Shown in pieces: positions 1 to 4,730 of a stretch of DNA of 6,020 bases (position 1 is the stretch's first letter; each line of letters opens with the position of its first letter). Where the stretch lies: NCBI GenBank assembly GCA_001795235.1, contig MGNZ01000087.1, forward strand, positions 1 through 6,020, given 5' to 3'. Under the pieces are notes generated by a model. That model was given only the letters and a program-made list of their open reading frames with translations, did no database searches and was not told where the DNA came from. The DNA is from Chloroflexi bacterium RBG_16_64_32. GTDB taxonomy: Bacteria > Chloroflexota > Dehalococcoidia > SM23-28-2 > RBG-16-64-32. The translations under genes and the position numbers were made by a program.

Positions 1-738
1 TGGCTCGCGGTCAGTCTTGGCGACCTCGGCCAACAGATGTTCATTGTGGACACCGTCGTGTTCTTAGGAGCGGCGATCTATACCTTCACGGCAGCCGCCG
101 TGTCCCGCAGGCAGGCCGTCAACCAGGAGAAAAGGCTCCGGCTCCGCCTGCTTGTCCACAACATGGAGCTTGAGAACGGGGCCATGCGCGACGAACTCAC
201 CCAGCTGTTCAACCGCCGCTATCTGATGGACCGGCTGGAGCGGGAACTTAACACCGCGAAGGGGTTTGAGCGCCCTTTCGCCTTGATCACAATCGAAGTC
301 AAGTCCCTGAACCACATCAACCACGTCTCCGGGTTCGCGGCGGGTGACCGGCTCCTGGCCGCCTTCGGCCGGTTCCTTCTGGAGTACACCCGCGCCACAG
401 ACATCCCCGCGCGGATGAGCGGCAGCAGGTTCGGCGTCATCTTGCCGGATACTTCCAAACGCGGGGCCCATGTGATGATCGAGCGTCTCACTCAGGCGCT
501 CGCCGCAACGCCGCTGCTGGACGACGCGGACCAGGGCACTGAGGTCGTAGTGTCCTTCAGCATGTCCGGCCACCCCTGGGGCGGCGATACGGTGGACGCC
601 GTCGTCCGAGAGGCGGAGATGGCTTGTCTGTCAACCGTGCCGGATGCCGACGGCGAAGGTCAGGATCCGGATGGCGGGCGGCCCCCCAATGTTCCCGCCA
701 TGTTCCGGACCCCCGGTCGGCGCTCGGCCGCATCATAG
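1..738 (+). CDS. Membrane-anchored degenerate GGDEF-domain protein (5' end outside window)
   Basis: The frame is open from the window edge, and the first internal ATG (37) has no Shine-Dalgarno sequence, so the gene probably starts upstream. Numbering from that ATG: residues 1-22 are a likely membrane helix; 23-50 are a basic, coiled-coil-like linker; 52-61 (DELTQLFNRR) are the classic N-terminal GGDEF-domain motif; the domain runs to about 197. The catalytic parts are degenerate. The D-x-D-x-F-K-x-I-N-D segment reads E87-V-K-S-L-N-H-I-N-H, and the GGDEF signature is SGSRF at 128-132. The inhibitory c-di-GMP site RxxD is present as RATD (119-122), with the standard five-residue spacing before the signature. 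From family knowledge such proteins cannot make c-di-GMP but may bind it; the sensor role here is inference. The last 30 or so residues are Gly/Pro/Asp-rich and probably disordered. The gene is convergent with the kinase gene that follows. Confidence 0.88.
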   Translation, partial: WLAVSLGDLGQQMFIVDTVVFLGAAIYTFTAAAVSRRQAVNQEKRLRLRLLVHNMELENGAMRDELTQLFNRRYLMDRLERELNTAKGFERPFALITIEVKSLNHINHVSGFAAGDRLLAAFGRFLLEYTRATDIPARMSGSRFGVILPDTSKRGAHVMIERLTQALAATPLLDDADQGTEVVVSFSMSGHPWGGDTVDAVVREAEMACLSTVPDADGEGQDPDGGRPPNVPAMFRTPGRRSAAS

Positions 739-825
739 GCGGGCGCCTGTCAGCAGGCAGAGCATTCTCCCCTCTTCATCCAGCCGAGGCCGAACCGTCG
801 TTGAATTCGCCGCGGCGCCCGCTTA
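736..825. repeat. Stop-to-stop inverted repeat between convergent genes
   Basis: GCGGGCGCC at 739-747 is the exact reverse complement of GGCGCCCGC at 814-822. The two arms fill the gap from just after the TAG of the GGDEF gene to just before the TAA of the minus-strand kinase gene. Pairing extends through both stop codons (736-738 with 823-825) with one G-T pair, giving 12 positions. A smaller hairpin, GCCTG-TCAG-CAGGC (745-758), overlaps the left arm and would compete with it. No T-run follows on either strand, so this is not a classic intrinsic terminator. It may be a 3'-end stabilising stem or a Rho-type end for both transcripts. The repeat is seen directly; the role is inferred. Confidence 0.5.
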
Positions 826-1986
826 GGCCAGCCCGTGCTTGTGTACCAGCGACTCTACGTGGGCGATGTCCGAGTACACCCGCTCCCGCATCGCCGCCCG
901 CTGGCCTTCCGGCACCGGCGCCGAGGGGGCATTGACCATGACCCCAAACTGGACGCCGACGATCTGCCAGAACGCTATCGTGACGAGCTCTGACCCATAC
1001 AGCCACTGCTCACGGTCGATGGCGCGACCCATGTGCCGCGCCAGCTCGTCCAGATAGTGCTCCACCAGCTCCTCGGCGTCCGCCGCCTGCTGGTACGCCA
1101 GGAACCGCCCCACGTCGAACGAGGCCAGCCCCTCGCCCACGATCTCCCAGTCGATGACCACGGTCTTGGGCCCCTCCGGCGTATCTCTGAATCCCAGGTT
1201 GCGAATGTCGAAGTCGTGATGACACAGGGTCCGGGGCAGCGGGCGGACCTTCTCCAGCAGGAGCTCCGGCTCCCGGTACAGCCGTTCGATCACCCTTCGT
1301 GTCTGAGCTGGCAGGGAGTCCATCAGCGTCGGCACGCCCTCTTGCAGCCAGGGCCACTTCCCCACGATGTACTCCGATGACTTCGCGGGCGCCTTCATGC
1401 CGTCCAGTATGTCTACCACACAGCGGTAGAAGTAGTCCACCGGCTGCTCCAGCCGCATTAGCCAGGGCAGACGCAGGATCTCATCTCGTTCCCAGAAGGC
1501 GGCGTGGAAGGCGGCCAGGTGCGAGAGGATGGTGCGTAGCGTTTGGTCCGGGATAACGGCGTGCATCCCCAGCCTCTCCATCTCCGGCCTCACGTCTTCC
1601 ACGAACGCCCAGTACTGGTCGAATACGGGCTCGAACTCGATGTGCACATAGGGGATGTGGAACGTGTCGGGCATCTGGTCGAAGAGGCCGGTCTGGAACG
1701 CTTTCAGCTCGCGGTGCTGTGTGTCGCCCGTGAGCATCATCACTGCGTCCATGGGCGGGAGGACCCGCAGGATTATGGTGGAGCGGCCGCTATCCTTCCG
1801 GGCGGAGTAGTCAAAGGCGATCTCGAAGAACTGCTTGTCGCCGAAGCGGGGGAACTCGAATGGCTCAGGCGTTACGGTGAACCCGGTGACGGTCACTGCA
1901 GGTTCTCCCAGGAGCTTCGCGGCAACCATGGACAGGTACTCGGCGGTGAGATCGTCGACCGTGCGTGGGGTCTTCGGTTCGCCCAT
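823..1986 (-). CDS. APH/choline-kinase-fold phosphotransferase
   Basis: A 387-residue soluble kinase-like protein of the aminoglycoside phosphotransferase superfamily, which transfers the ATP gamma-phosphate to a small-molecule hydroxyl. Visible motifs: a beta-3-like strand around 70-77 (IILRVLPP, with Arg74 where many kinases have Lys); a helix-C glutamate at E93; a Brenner-type catalytic loop at 256-263 (HHDFDIRN, with D258 as catalytic base and N263 as metal ligand); and the metal-binding D279 in VIDWE (277-281). The segment after it (288-298, ASFDVGRFLAY) is typical of the family. All key residues are present, so it should be active. The substrate is unknown; aminoglycoside resistance should not be assumed, since most environmental relatives are uncharacterised. 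The ATG lies 3 nt after the stop of the upstream hydrolase gene and has AAGGAG at 1993-1998, so it is the third gene of a coupled operon. Confidence 0.9.
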   Translation of the reverse strand: MGEPKTPRTVDDLTAEYLSMVAAKLLGEPAVTVTGFTVTPEPFEFPRFGDKQFFEIAFDYSARKDSGRSTIILRVLPPMDAVMMLTGDTQHRELKAFQTGLFDQMPDTFHIPYVHIEFEPVFDQYWAFVEDVRPEMERLGMHAVIPDQTLRTILSHLAAFHAAFWERDEILRLPWLMRLEQPVDYFYRCVVDILDGMKAPAKSSEYIVGKWPWLQEGVPTLMDSLPAQTRRVIERLYREPELLLEKVRPLPRTLCHHDFDIRNLGFRDTPEGPKTVVIDWEIVGEGLASFDVGRFLAYQQAADAEELVEHYLDELARHMGRAIDREQWLYGSELVTIAFWQIVGVQFGVMVNAPSAPVPEGQRAAMRERVYSDIAHVESLVHKHGLA

Positions 1987-1989
1987 GCG

Positions 1990-2844
1990 CTACTCCTTGA
2001 GGAACTCCGTGACTACCTCCAGAAAGCGTTCCGGTTGGTCGTGGTGTACCCAGTGGCCGGCGTCCTCGATGATGACCGACCTGTAGCTCGGTATCGCCAT
2101 CGCCCGGCCGGACTTGTCTGGGTCCGGGGCCCAGCTCTCCGCCCCTTTGATTAGCAGGACCCGCGCCCGGATCCTGGACCAGATATCCTGGGCGTCCTCC
2201 AGATTGAACTCGTACGGGGAGCGGATGCGCACGTAGTTGTCGAACTTCCAGGAGAGGGTGCCGTCATCGTTGGGGCGGGTGCCGTGTAGAGTCAGGTGGT
2301 GAGCCATCTCCGGCGTTAGGTGCGGGTTGGCATCGATCATGCGCCTTGTCGCGTCTTCCACGGATGCGTAGCGCCTGGGCCGGCGGCGTTCCATCTCATG
2401 CATGTGGTCTATCCAGGTACGCATGCGTACGTGTGCCACCTGGTGCTCTATCAGCGGTGGCCCCAGCCCCTCGATCGCCACGACCTTGATTACGCGCTCC
2501 GGGTATGTGCCCGCGTACTGGAGGGCGATGGCGCCTCCCAGAGAGTGGCCGATGATGGTGAGGGGGCCGTCGCCGAGATTGGCGACCAGGGTAGCGGTGT
2601 CAAGGACGAACTCCGGTAGGCTATACATCCCGCCCAAGGCGGAGCCGCTGTCGCCGTGGCCGCGTAAATCGGGTGCGTAGATCGAATAGCGGTCACGCAG
2701 CCCGTCGGCCACGCGATCCCAGTTGCGACAGTGGTCCCGTCCACCGTGTATGAGCATGAGTGGCGGTTTGCCCTCATTCCCCCAAACGGCGTAGTGCAGC
2801 TTCAGCCGTTGAGAGTTGTAGTACCGGGACTCAGGCTCGCTCAT
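1990..2844 (-). CDS. Alpha/beta-fold hydrolase
   Basis: A 284-residue cytoplasmic alpha/beta hydrolase with no signal peptide; the family includes esterases, epoxide hydrolases, dehalogenases and C-C bond hydrolases. The oxyanion-hole strand is LMLIHGG (29-35), followed by APDLRGHGDS (57-66). The nucleophile elbow is GHSLGG (99-104), giving Ser101 as nucleophile. The catalytic histidine is H264 in DAGHWVHHDQPE. A helical cap lies roughly at 130-220. The usual acid position after strand 7, normally G-x-x-D, reads GAES (234-237), so the acid may be E236 or may come from another strand, such as E125 in the AIEGLGPP segment. The serine nucleophile argues against a haloalkane dehalogenase. The start overlaps the upstream acetyltransferase stop (ATGA), and GGAGG lies 8 nt before it. 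The substrate cannot be inferred. Confidence 0.93.
   Translation of the reverse strand: MSEPESRYYNSQRLKLHYAVWGNEGKPPLMLIHGGRDHCRNWDRVADGLRDRYSIYAPDLRGHGDSGSALGGMYSLPEFVLDTATLVANLGDGPLTIIGHSLGGAIALQYAGTYPERVIKVVAIEGLGPPLIEHQVAHVRMRTWIDHMHEMERRRPRRYASVEDATRRMIDANPHLTPEMAHHLTLHGTRPNDDGTLSWKFDNYVRIRSPYEFNLEDAQDIWSRIRARVLLIKGAESWAPDPDKSGRAMAIPSYRSVIIEDAGHWVHHDQPERFLEVVTEFLKE
1993..1998 (-). promoter_or_regulatory. Ribosome binding site of the kinase gene inside the hydrolase gene
   Basis: Read on the minus strand, AAGGAG encodes the last Lys-Glu codons of the hydrolase, is followed by its TAG stop, and lies 6 nt before the kinase ATG. This fixes the kinase start and suggests that ribosomes finishing the hydrolase reinitiate on the kinase. 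Confidence 0.8.
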
Positions 2845-3329
2845 CTATCTCGCCTCCGGAGCTCGTGCAGCGACTCGTACACTCCGGTCTCGCTGCCGGG
2901 AATCACGACGGCGCCGCAGAGCTTCTGGTAATACTCCTCGGGCCCAACTCCGCCGATGATCGCGTAGGCGTAGCCCATCTCCCGCATCGACTCCAGACAG
3001 CGGAATAGAAGCGCGGCGCCAACGCCGCGGCTCCGCTCCCCTTCTGTAACGCCCGTGGGTCCGAAGAAGCCGCGGCGGGTGCACTCGTAGGCGGCAAAAC
3101 CCAGGATGCGGCCATCGCGCTCCGCGATATACGCTGTTATGGGCGAATGGCCGTACGCGAGGTCCGCCTCAGCCGCCCACAGCTCCCCGAAGGTTTTCTC
3201 CACGAACTGGCGGTACCGCTTTCTGTCCCAGGGCTCGGCCCTGCGCACCGTGACGCCTGCTTCTTGAGCACGCTGGTGGATGGCCGATGCATCGCCAAGG
3301 TCGTAGAGTCGTACGAGCATGTCCGGCAT
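2841..3329 (-). CDS. GNAT-family N-acetyltransferase (first gene of operon)
   Basis: A 162-residue GNAT protein that would use acetyl-CoA to acetylate an amine; the substrate is unknown. The fold runs from about residue 26. Strand 4 and motif A are clear at 88-107: the FFGPTGV strand, then R99-S-R-G-V-G104, matching the acetyl-CoA pyrophosphate loop (Q/R-x-x-G-x-G/A). YAIIGGVGPEEYYQKLCGA (122-140) is the strand 5/helix 4 region, with Tyr133/Tyr134 as possible general acid. The first 25 or so residues look like a separate short lead-in. The ATG at 3329 has no Shine-Dalgarno sequence but sits only 9 nt after a TATTAT box, so it may be translated from a nearly leaderless mRNA; a second in-frame ATG lies at 3320. 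Its TGA overlaps the hydrolase ATG. It heads the minus-strand operon. Confidence 0.88.
   Translation of the reverse strand: MPDMLVRLYDLGDASAIHQRAQEAGVTVRRAEPWDRKRYRQFVEKTFGELWAAEADLAYGHSPITAYIAERDGRILGFAAYECTRRGFFGPTGVTEGERSRGVGAALLFRCLESMREMGYAYAIIGGVGPEEYYQKLCGAVVIPGSETGVYESLHELRRRDR
2853..2857 (-). promoter_or_regulatory. Ribosome binding site of the hydrolase gene
   Basis: GGAGG on the minus strand lies 8 nt before the hydrolase ATG, inside the 3' end of the acetyltransferase gene. Together with the ATGA overlap it supports the chosen start and translational coupling. Confidence 0.75.
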
Positions 3330-3335
3330 GGCGCG

Positions 3336-3346
3336 GCTATAATAGC
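3336..3346. promoter_or_regulatory. Near-palindromic two-way -10 element
   Basis: The 11-mer GCTATAATAGC is an inverted repeat with a single central unpaired base, in the 45-bp gap between divergent genes. On the plus strand it gives a perfect TATAAT (3338-3343), with a predicted start near 3350 and a leader of about 25 nt that includes GGAG (3361-3364) for the YggU-family gene. On the minus strand it gives TATTAT (3344-3339), with a predicted start near 3332, only about 3 nt before the acetyltransferase ATG. I see no good -35 box on either side. Two-way use is inferred from symmetry. Confidence 0.6.
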
Positions 3347-3374
3347 AAAAAGCCTCCCCTGGAGCATTTGGTGG

Positions 3375-3644
3375 ATGGGCCGTCTCAGGCTACACGTAAC
3401 CCCGGGCGCCCGCGAAGAAGGGATAGCAGGCTGGCGCGGAGAGTCGCTGCGGCTCAAGGTGCGGGAGCGGCCGCAGAAGGGCCGCGCCAATGAGGCCGTC
3501 ATTCGGTTGCTGGCGCGCCGTCTCGGCATCCCTCGGGCCAGCATCGGTATTGTGCACGGGGCCGGATCGCGGGACAAGCTGGTGGAAGTCGAGGGCTTCA
3601 GCGACGAAGAGCTGCGATCAGGCCTGGGCCCGGCGGCTCACTAG
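3375..3644 (+). CDS. YggU/DUF167 (UPF0235) family protein
   Basis: An 89-residue protein, close to the usual 90-100 residues of this widespread small family, whose molecular role is not settled. Family marks are seen in order: the LHVTPGAR strand (6-13), LRLKVRERPQKGRANEAV (25-42, the conserved K-G-x-A-N-E-A core), a helix RLLARRLG (44-51), and IVHGAGSRDKLVEVEG (59-74, the G-x-x-S-R-x-K loop). The ATG at 3375 is chosen because homology starts right after it and GGAG lies 10 nt upstream. Reading further upstream would run antisense into the acetyltransferase gene. It is transcribed divergently from the three-gene operon and convergently with the next GNAT gene, 16 bp away. Confidence 0.9.
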   Translation: MGRLRLHVTPGAREEGIAGWRGESLRLKVRERPQKGRANEAVIRLLARRLGIPRASIGIVHGAGSRDKLVEVEGFSDEELRSGLGPAAH

Positions 3645-3660
3645 CGGCGGCGTCGCGGGA

Positions 3661-4245
3661 TCAGAACTTGGTCCACTGGTACCAGCGGCCCAGGGGCATC
3701 GCCATCAGCAGCACGTCATGATGATGCCCCACGGGATCGACGGCGGCGCCCTCGATGGTGGCAAGCCTAAAGAACCCCAGCCATTCAGCCGCCTTTATCG
3801 CCTCCTGCTCCCGGTCCGCCACCGCCTCGAATAAGACCTTCTCCAGGCCGGCGTCGTCGGCGATGTCGCACAGCTCTCTGATAAGTGTCGTTCCCAGGCC
3901 GCGGCTGCGGTAGGCCTGGGCAACCACGATTCGGATCTCACCAACGTGGCTACGGGAGTTGCCGCGCCGCCTGATCAGGACGGCGTCGGCCACCACCTTC
4001 GAACCGTGGATCGCCAGCAGGGCCAGCGCCTGTCGGCTGTCCCGCCCGGCAATCCAGCTCCGGATTACCTCCGGTGAAGTCACGTCCTCCTTGAGGAAGA
4101 AGCGCTCCTCCTCAGGGATGTCCAGGAAGAAGTCCAGCAGCGCCTGTTCGTCGCCCCCATCAGCGGGGCGTATCGTGATCCCGCTCCCGTCCTTGAGAGC
4201 GACCTCCTTGGGGTAGGCCGCGATCGTGTAGGTGGCTATACTCAT
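3661..4245 (-). CDS. GNAT-family N-acetyltransferase
   Basis: A 194-residue protein. After a short N-terminal strand region (PKEVALKDGSGITIRPA, 12-28) comes the GNAT domain. The helical segment with the FFLDIPEEERFFLKEDV block (39-55) resembles the acetyltransferase module of Pat-type protein lysine acetyltransferases and free-standing relatives. Motif A is EIRIVVAQAYRSRGLGTTL (103-121), with R113-S-R-G-L-G118 as the acetyl-CoA loop. The C-terminal HHHDVLLMAMPL (174-185) is the last strand. The ATG at 4245 is preferred because the GNAT-type sequence begins there and a G-run (4253-4258) sits 7 nt upstream. The frame stays open to an ATG at 4359, but that extension is Arg/Gly/Thr-rich and unlike the family. 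It is not related in sequence to the other GNAT at 2841-3329. Substrate (protein lysine or small amine) is unknown. Confidence 0.88.
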   Translation of the reverse strand: MSIATYTIAAYPKEVALKDGSGITIRPADGGDEQALLDFFLDIPEEERFFLKEDVTSPEVIRSWIAGRDSRQALALLAIHGSKVVADAVLIRRRGNSRSHVGEIRIVVAQAYRSRGLGTTLIRELCDIADDAGLEKVLFEAVADREQEAIKAAEWLGFFRLATIEGAAVDPVGHHHDVLLMAMPLGRWYQWTKF

Positions 4246-4252
4246 CTGTTTA

Positions 4253-4258
4253 CCCCCC
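4253..4258 (-). promoter_or_regulatory. G-rich ribosome binding site deciding the GNAT start
   Basis: On the minus strand a run of six G lies 7 nt before the ATG at 4245. It can pair with the C-rich anti-Shine-Dalgarno end of 16S rRNA, though it lacks the usual A. It supports 4245 over the longer alternative at 4359. Confidence 0.5.
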
Positions 4259-4264
4259 GGTTTC

Positions 4265-4307
4265 CGACTCTCGTTGGCCACTGCGCCTTCGCAGGTCCCT
4301 CGAGTCG
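4265..4307 (-). repeat. Nested hairpin in the GNAT gene's 5' leader
   Basis: CGACTC (4265-4270) pairs perfectly with GAGTCG (4302-4307). Inside it CTGCG (4281-4285) pairs with CGCAG (4290-4294) around a 4-nt loop, with asymmetric internal loops of 10 and 7 nt. It ends 19 nt before the acetyltransferase ATG, so if transcribed it would lie next to the ribosome site. I do not recognise a known riboswitch class. Confidence 0.35.
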
Positions 4308-4329
4308 CCCGTGCTCTTGCCGTCCGCGG

Positions 4330-4354
4330 CCGCGTGGAGGTCCCTCCCCCGCGG
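4330..4354. repeat. GC-rich imperfect inverted repeat
   Basis: CCGCG (4330-4334) pairs with CGCGG (4350-4354), and inside it GGAGG (4336-4340) pairs with CCTCC (4343-4347), separated by small bulges. It lies 85 nt upstream of the acetyltransferase start and, with the hairpin at 4265-4307, makes the proximal intergenic region unusually foldable. It could be leader RNA structure or a protein-binding site. Confidence 0.35.
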
Positions 4355-4573
4355 TGCACGTTACCAACGCCCCGGCGCCGGCGACTGGATCCTTCAGGGG
4401 AGGCAACGCCGTCCCGGATAGCTGGACTCGGTCGACTGTCTGGAGAATATGTCTGTACATCGCCCCTAGTCCCGTCTGCGCTTCGTTGCTAGCGTATGAC
4501 AGGATGAGCCGGTACCCTAGGGACGACCTTACCTCGGCTGGGGGGCCATTCGGCCCTTTCCCGCTTTGCGCTG
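4355..4573. other. Intergenic stretch with no supported gene
   Basis: This is the far part of the 485-bp gap between the divergent acetyltransferase and protease genes. Short open frames cross it on both strands, but they have no family-like sequence or convincing ribosome sites. It contains a palindrome CCGGCGCCGG (about 4373-4382) and two TGTCTG copies (4437-4442, 4450-4455). The acetyltransferase promoter should lie here, but I cannot place it with confidence. Confidence 0.4.
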
Positions 4574-4582
4574 TGCTATAAT
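4574..4582 (+). promoter_or_regulatory. Extended -10 promoter upstream of the protease gene
   Basis: TGCTATAAT combines a perfect TATAAT (4577-4582) with the TGn extension, which can replace a weak -35 box; the region around 4554-4559 (CCCTTT) is a poor -35. Predicted transcription start is near 4589, giving a leader of about 142 nt to the protease start. The core GCTATAAT is identical to that at 3336-3343. Confidence 0.6.
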
Positions 4583-4625
4583 TTGAGCCGAGCGGAATTG
4601 GAAGGAGTGTCCGATCCCTGTATCA

Positions 4626-4655
4626 GCGCGGCATTGCTATGCCGCGCCACTTTTT
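4626..4655 (+). terminator. Intrinsic-terminator-like hairpin inside the protease leader
   Basis: GCGCGGCAT (4626-4634) and ATGCCGCGC (4639-4647) form a perfect 9-bp stem with loop TGCT, followed by CAC and five T (4651-4655). No T-run exists on the other side, so it points along the plus strand only. The upstream gene is on the minus strand, so nothing but the transcript from the promoter at 4574-4582 can end here. That gives either a short RNA of about 67 nt or premature termination of the protease mRNA. The tract is short and offset by 3 nt, so termination may be partial. Confidence 0.6.
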
Positions 4656-4720
4656 CGCTCAGCACTGTGTCGAAGGTAGCAACACGGTGAAGATGGTGCG
4701 GCGGCAGCAGCGGTCCGGAG

Positions 4721-4725
4721 AGGAG
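4721..4725 (+). promoter_or_regulatory. Ribosome binding site fixing the GTG start of the protease
   Basis: AGGAG lies 5 nt before the GTG at 4731. The protein then begins MGGSYRLLRLFGI, the usual opening of this protease family, so the GTG start is well supported although it is not ATG. Confidence 0.75.
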
Positions 4726-4730
4726 CGGTA

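Noticed and set aside
64..573. Long minus-strand open frame antisense to the GGDEF gene
   Set aside because: The plus strand has clear domain motifs; the antisense frame has no family-like sequence and is explained by GC-rich codon structure.
624..935. Plus-strand frames spanning the convergent gap
   Set aside because: They are Arg/Pro/Ala-rich, have no ribosome site, and overlap the ends of two real genes.
1543..2154. 203-codon plus-strand open frame across the kinase-hydrolase junction
   Set aside because: It lies antisense to two well-supported enzymes, and its sequence mirrors their codons without recognisable motifs.
3147..3374. Upstream extension of the YggU-family protein
   Set aside because: Family homology begins at 3375, where a ribosome site exists; the extension is antisense to the acetyltransferase.
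4246..4359. 38-residue N-terminal extension of the second acetyltransferase to an ATG at 4359
   Set aside because: Low-complexity Arg/Thr/Gly sequence unlike the family; the internal ATG at 4245 has a G-rich ribosome site and begins the family-like sequence.
4310..4380. T-box-like wording on the minus strand (TGGTAACG...ACCGCGG)
   Set aside because: The conserved TGGNACCGCG is interrupted, no specifier stem is apparent, and the downstream gene is an acetyltransferase rather than an amino-acid gene.
4437..4455. TGTCTG direct repeat as an operator
   Set aside because: Two 6-mers 13 nt apart are too short to stand on their own, with no matching regulator gene nearby.
4232..4581. Short frames of 72-86 codons in the acetyltransferase-protease gap
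   Set aside because: No motifs or convincing ribosome sites, and they lie in GC-rich sequence better explained by inverted repeats and a promoter.
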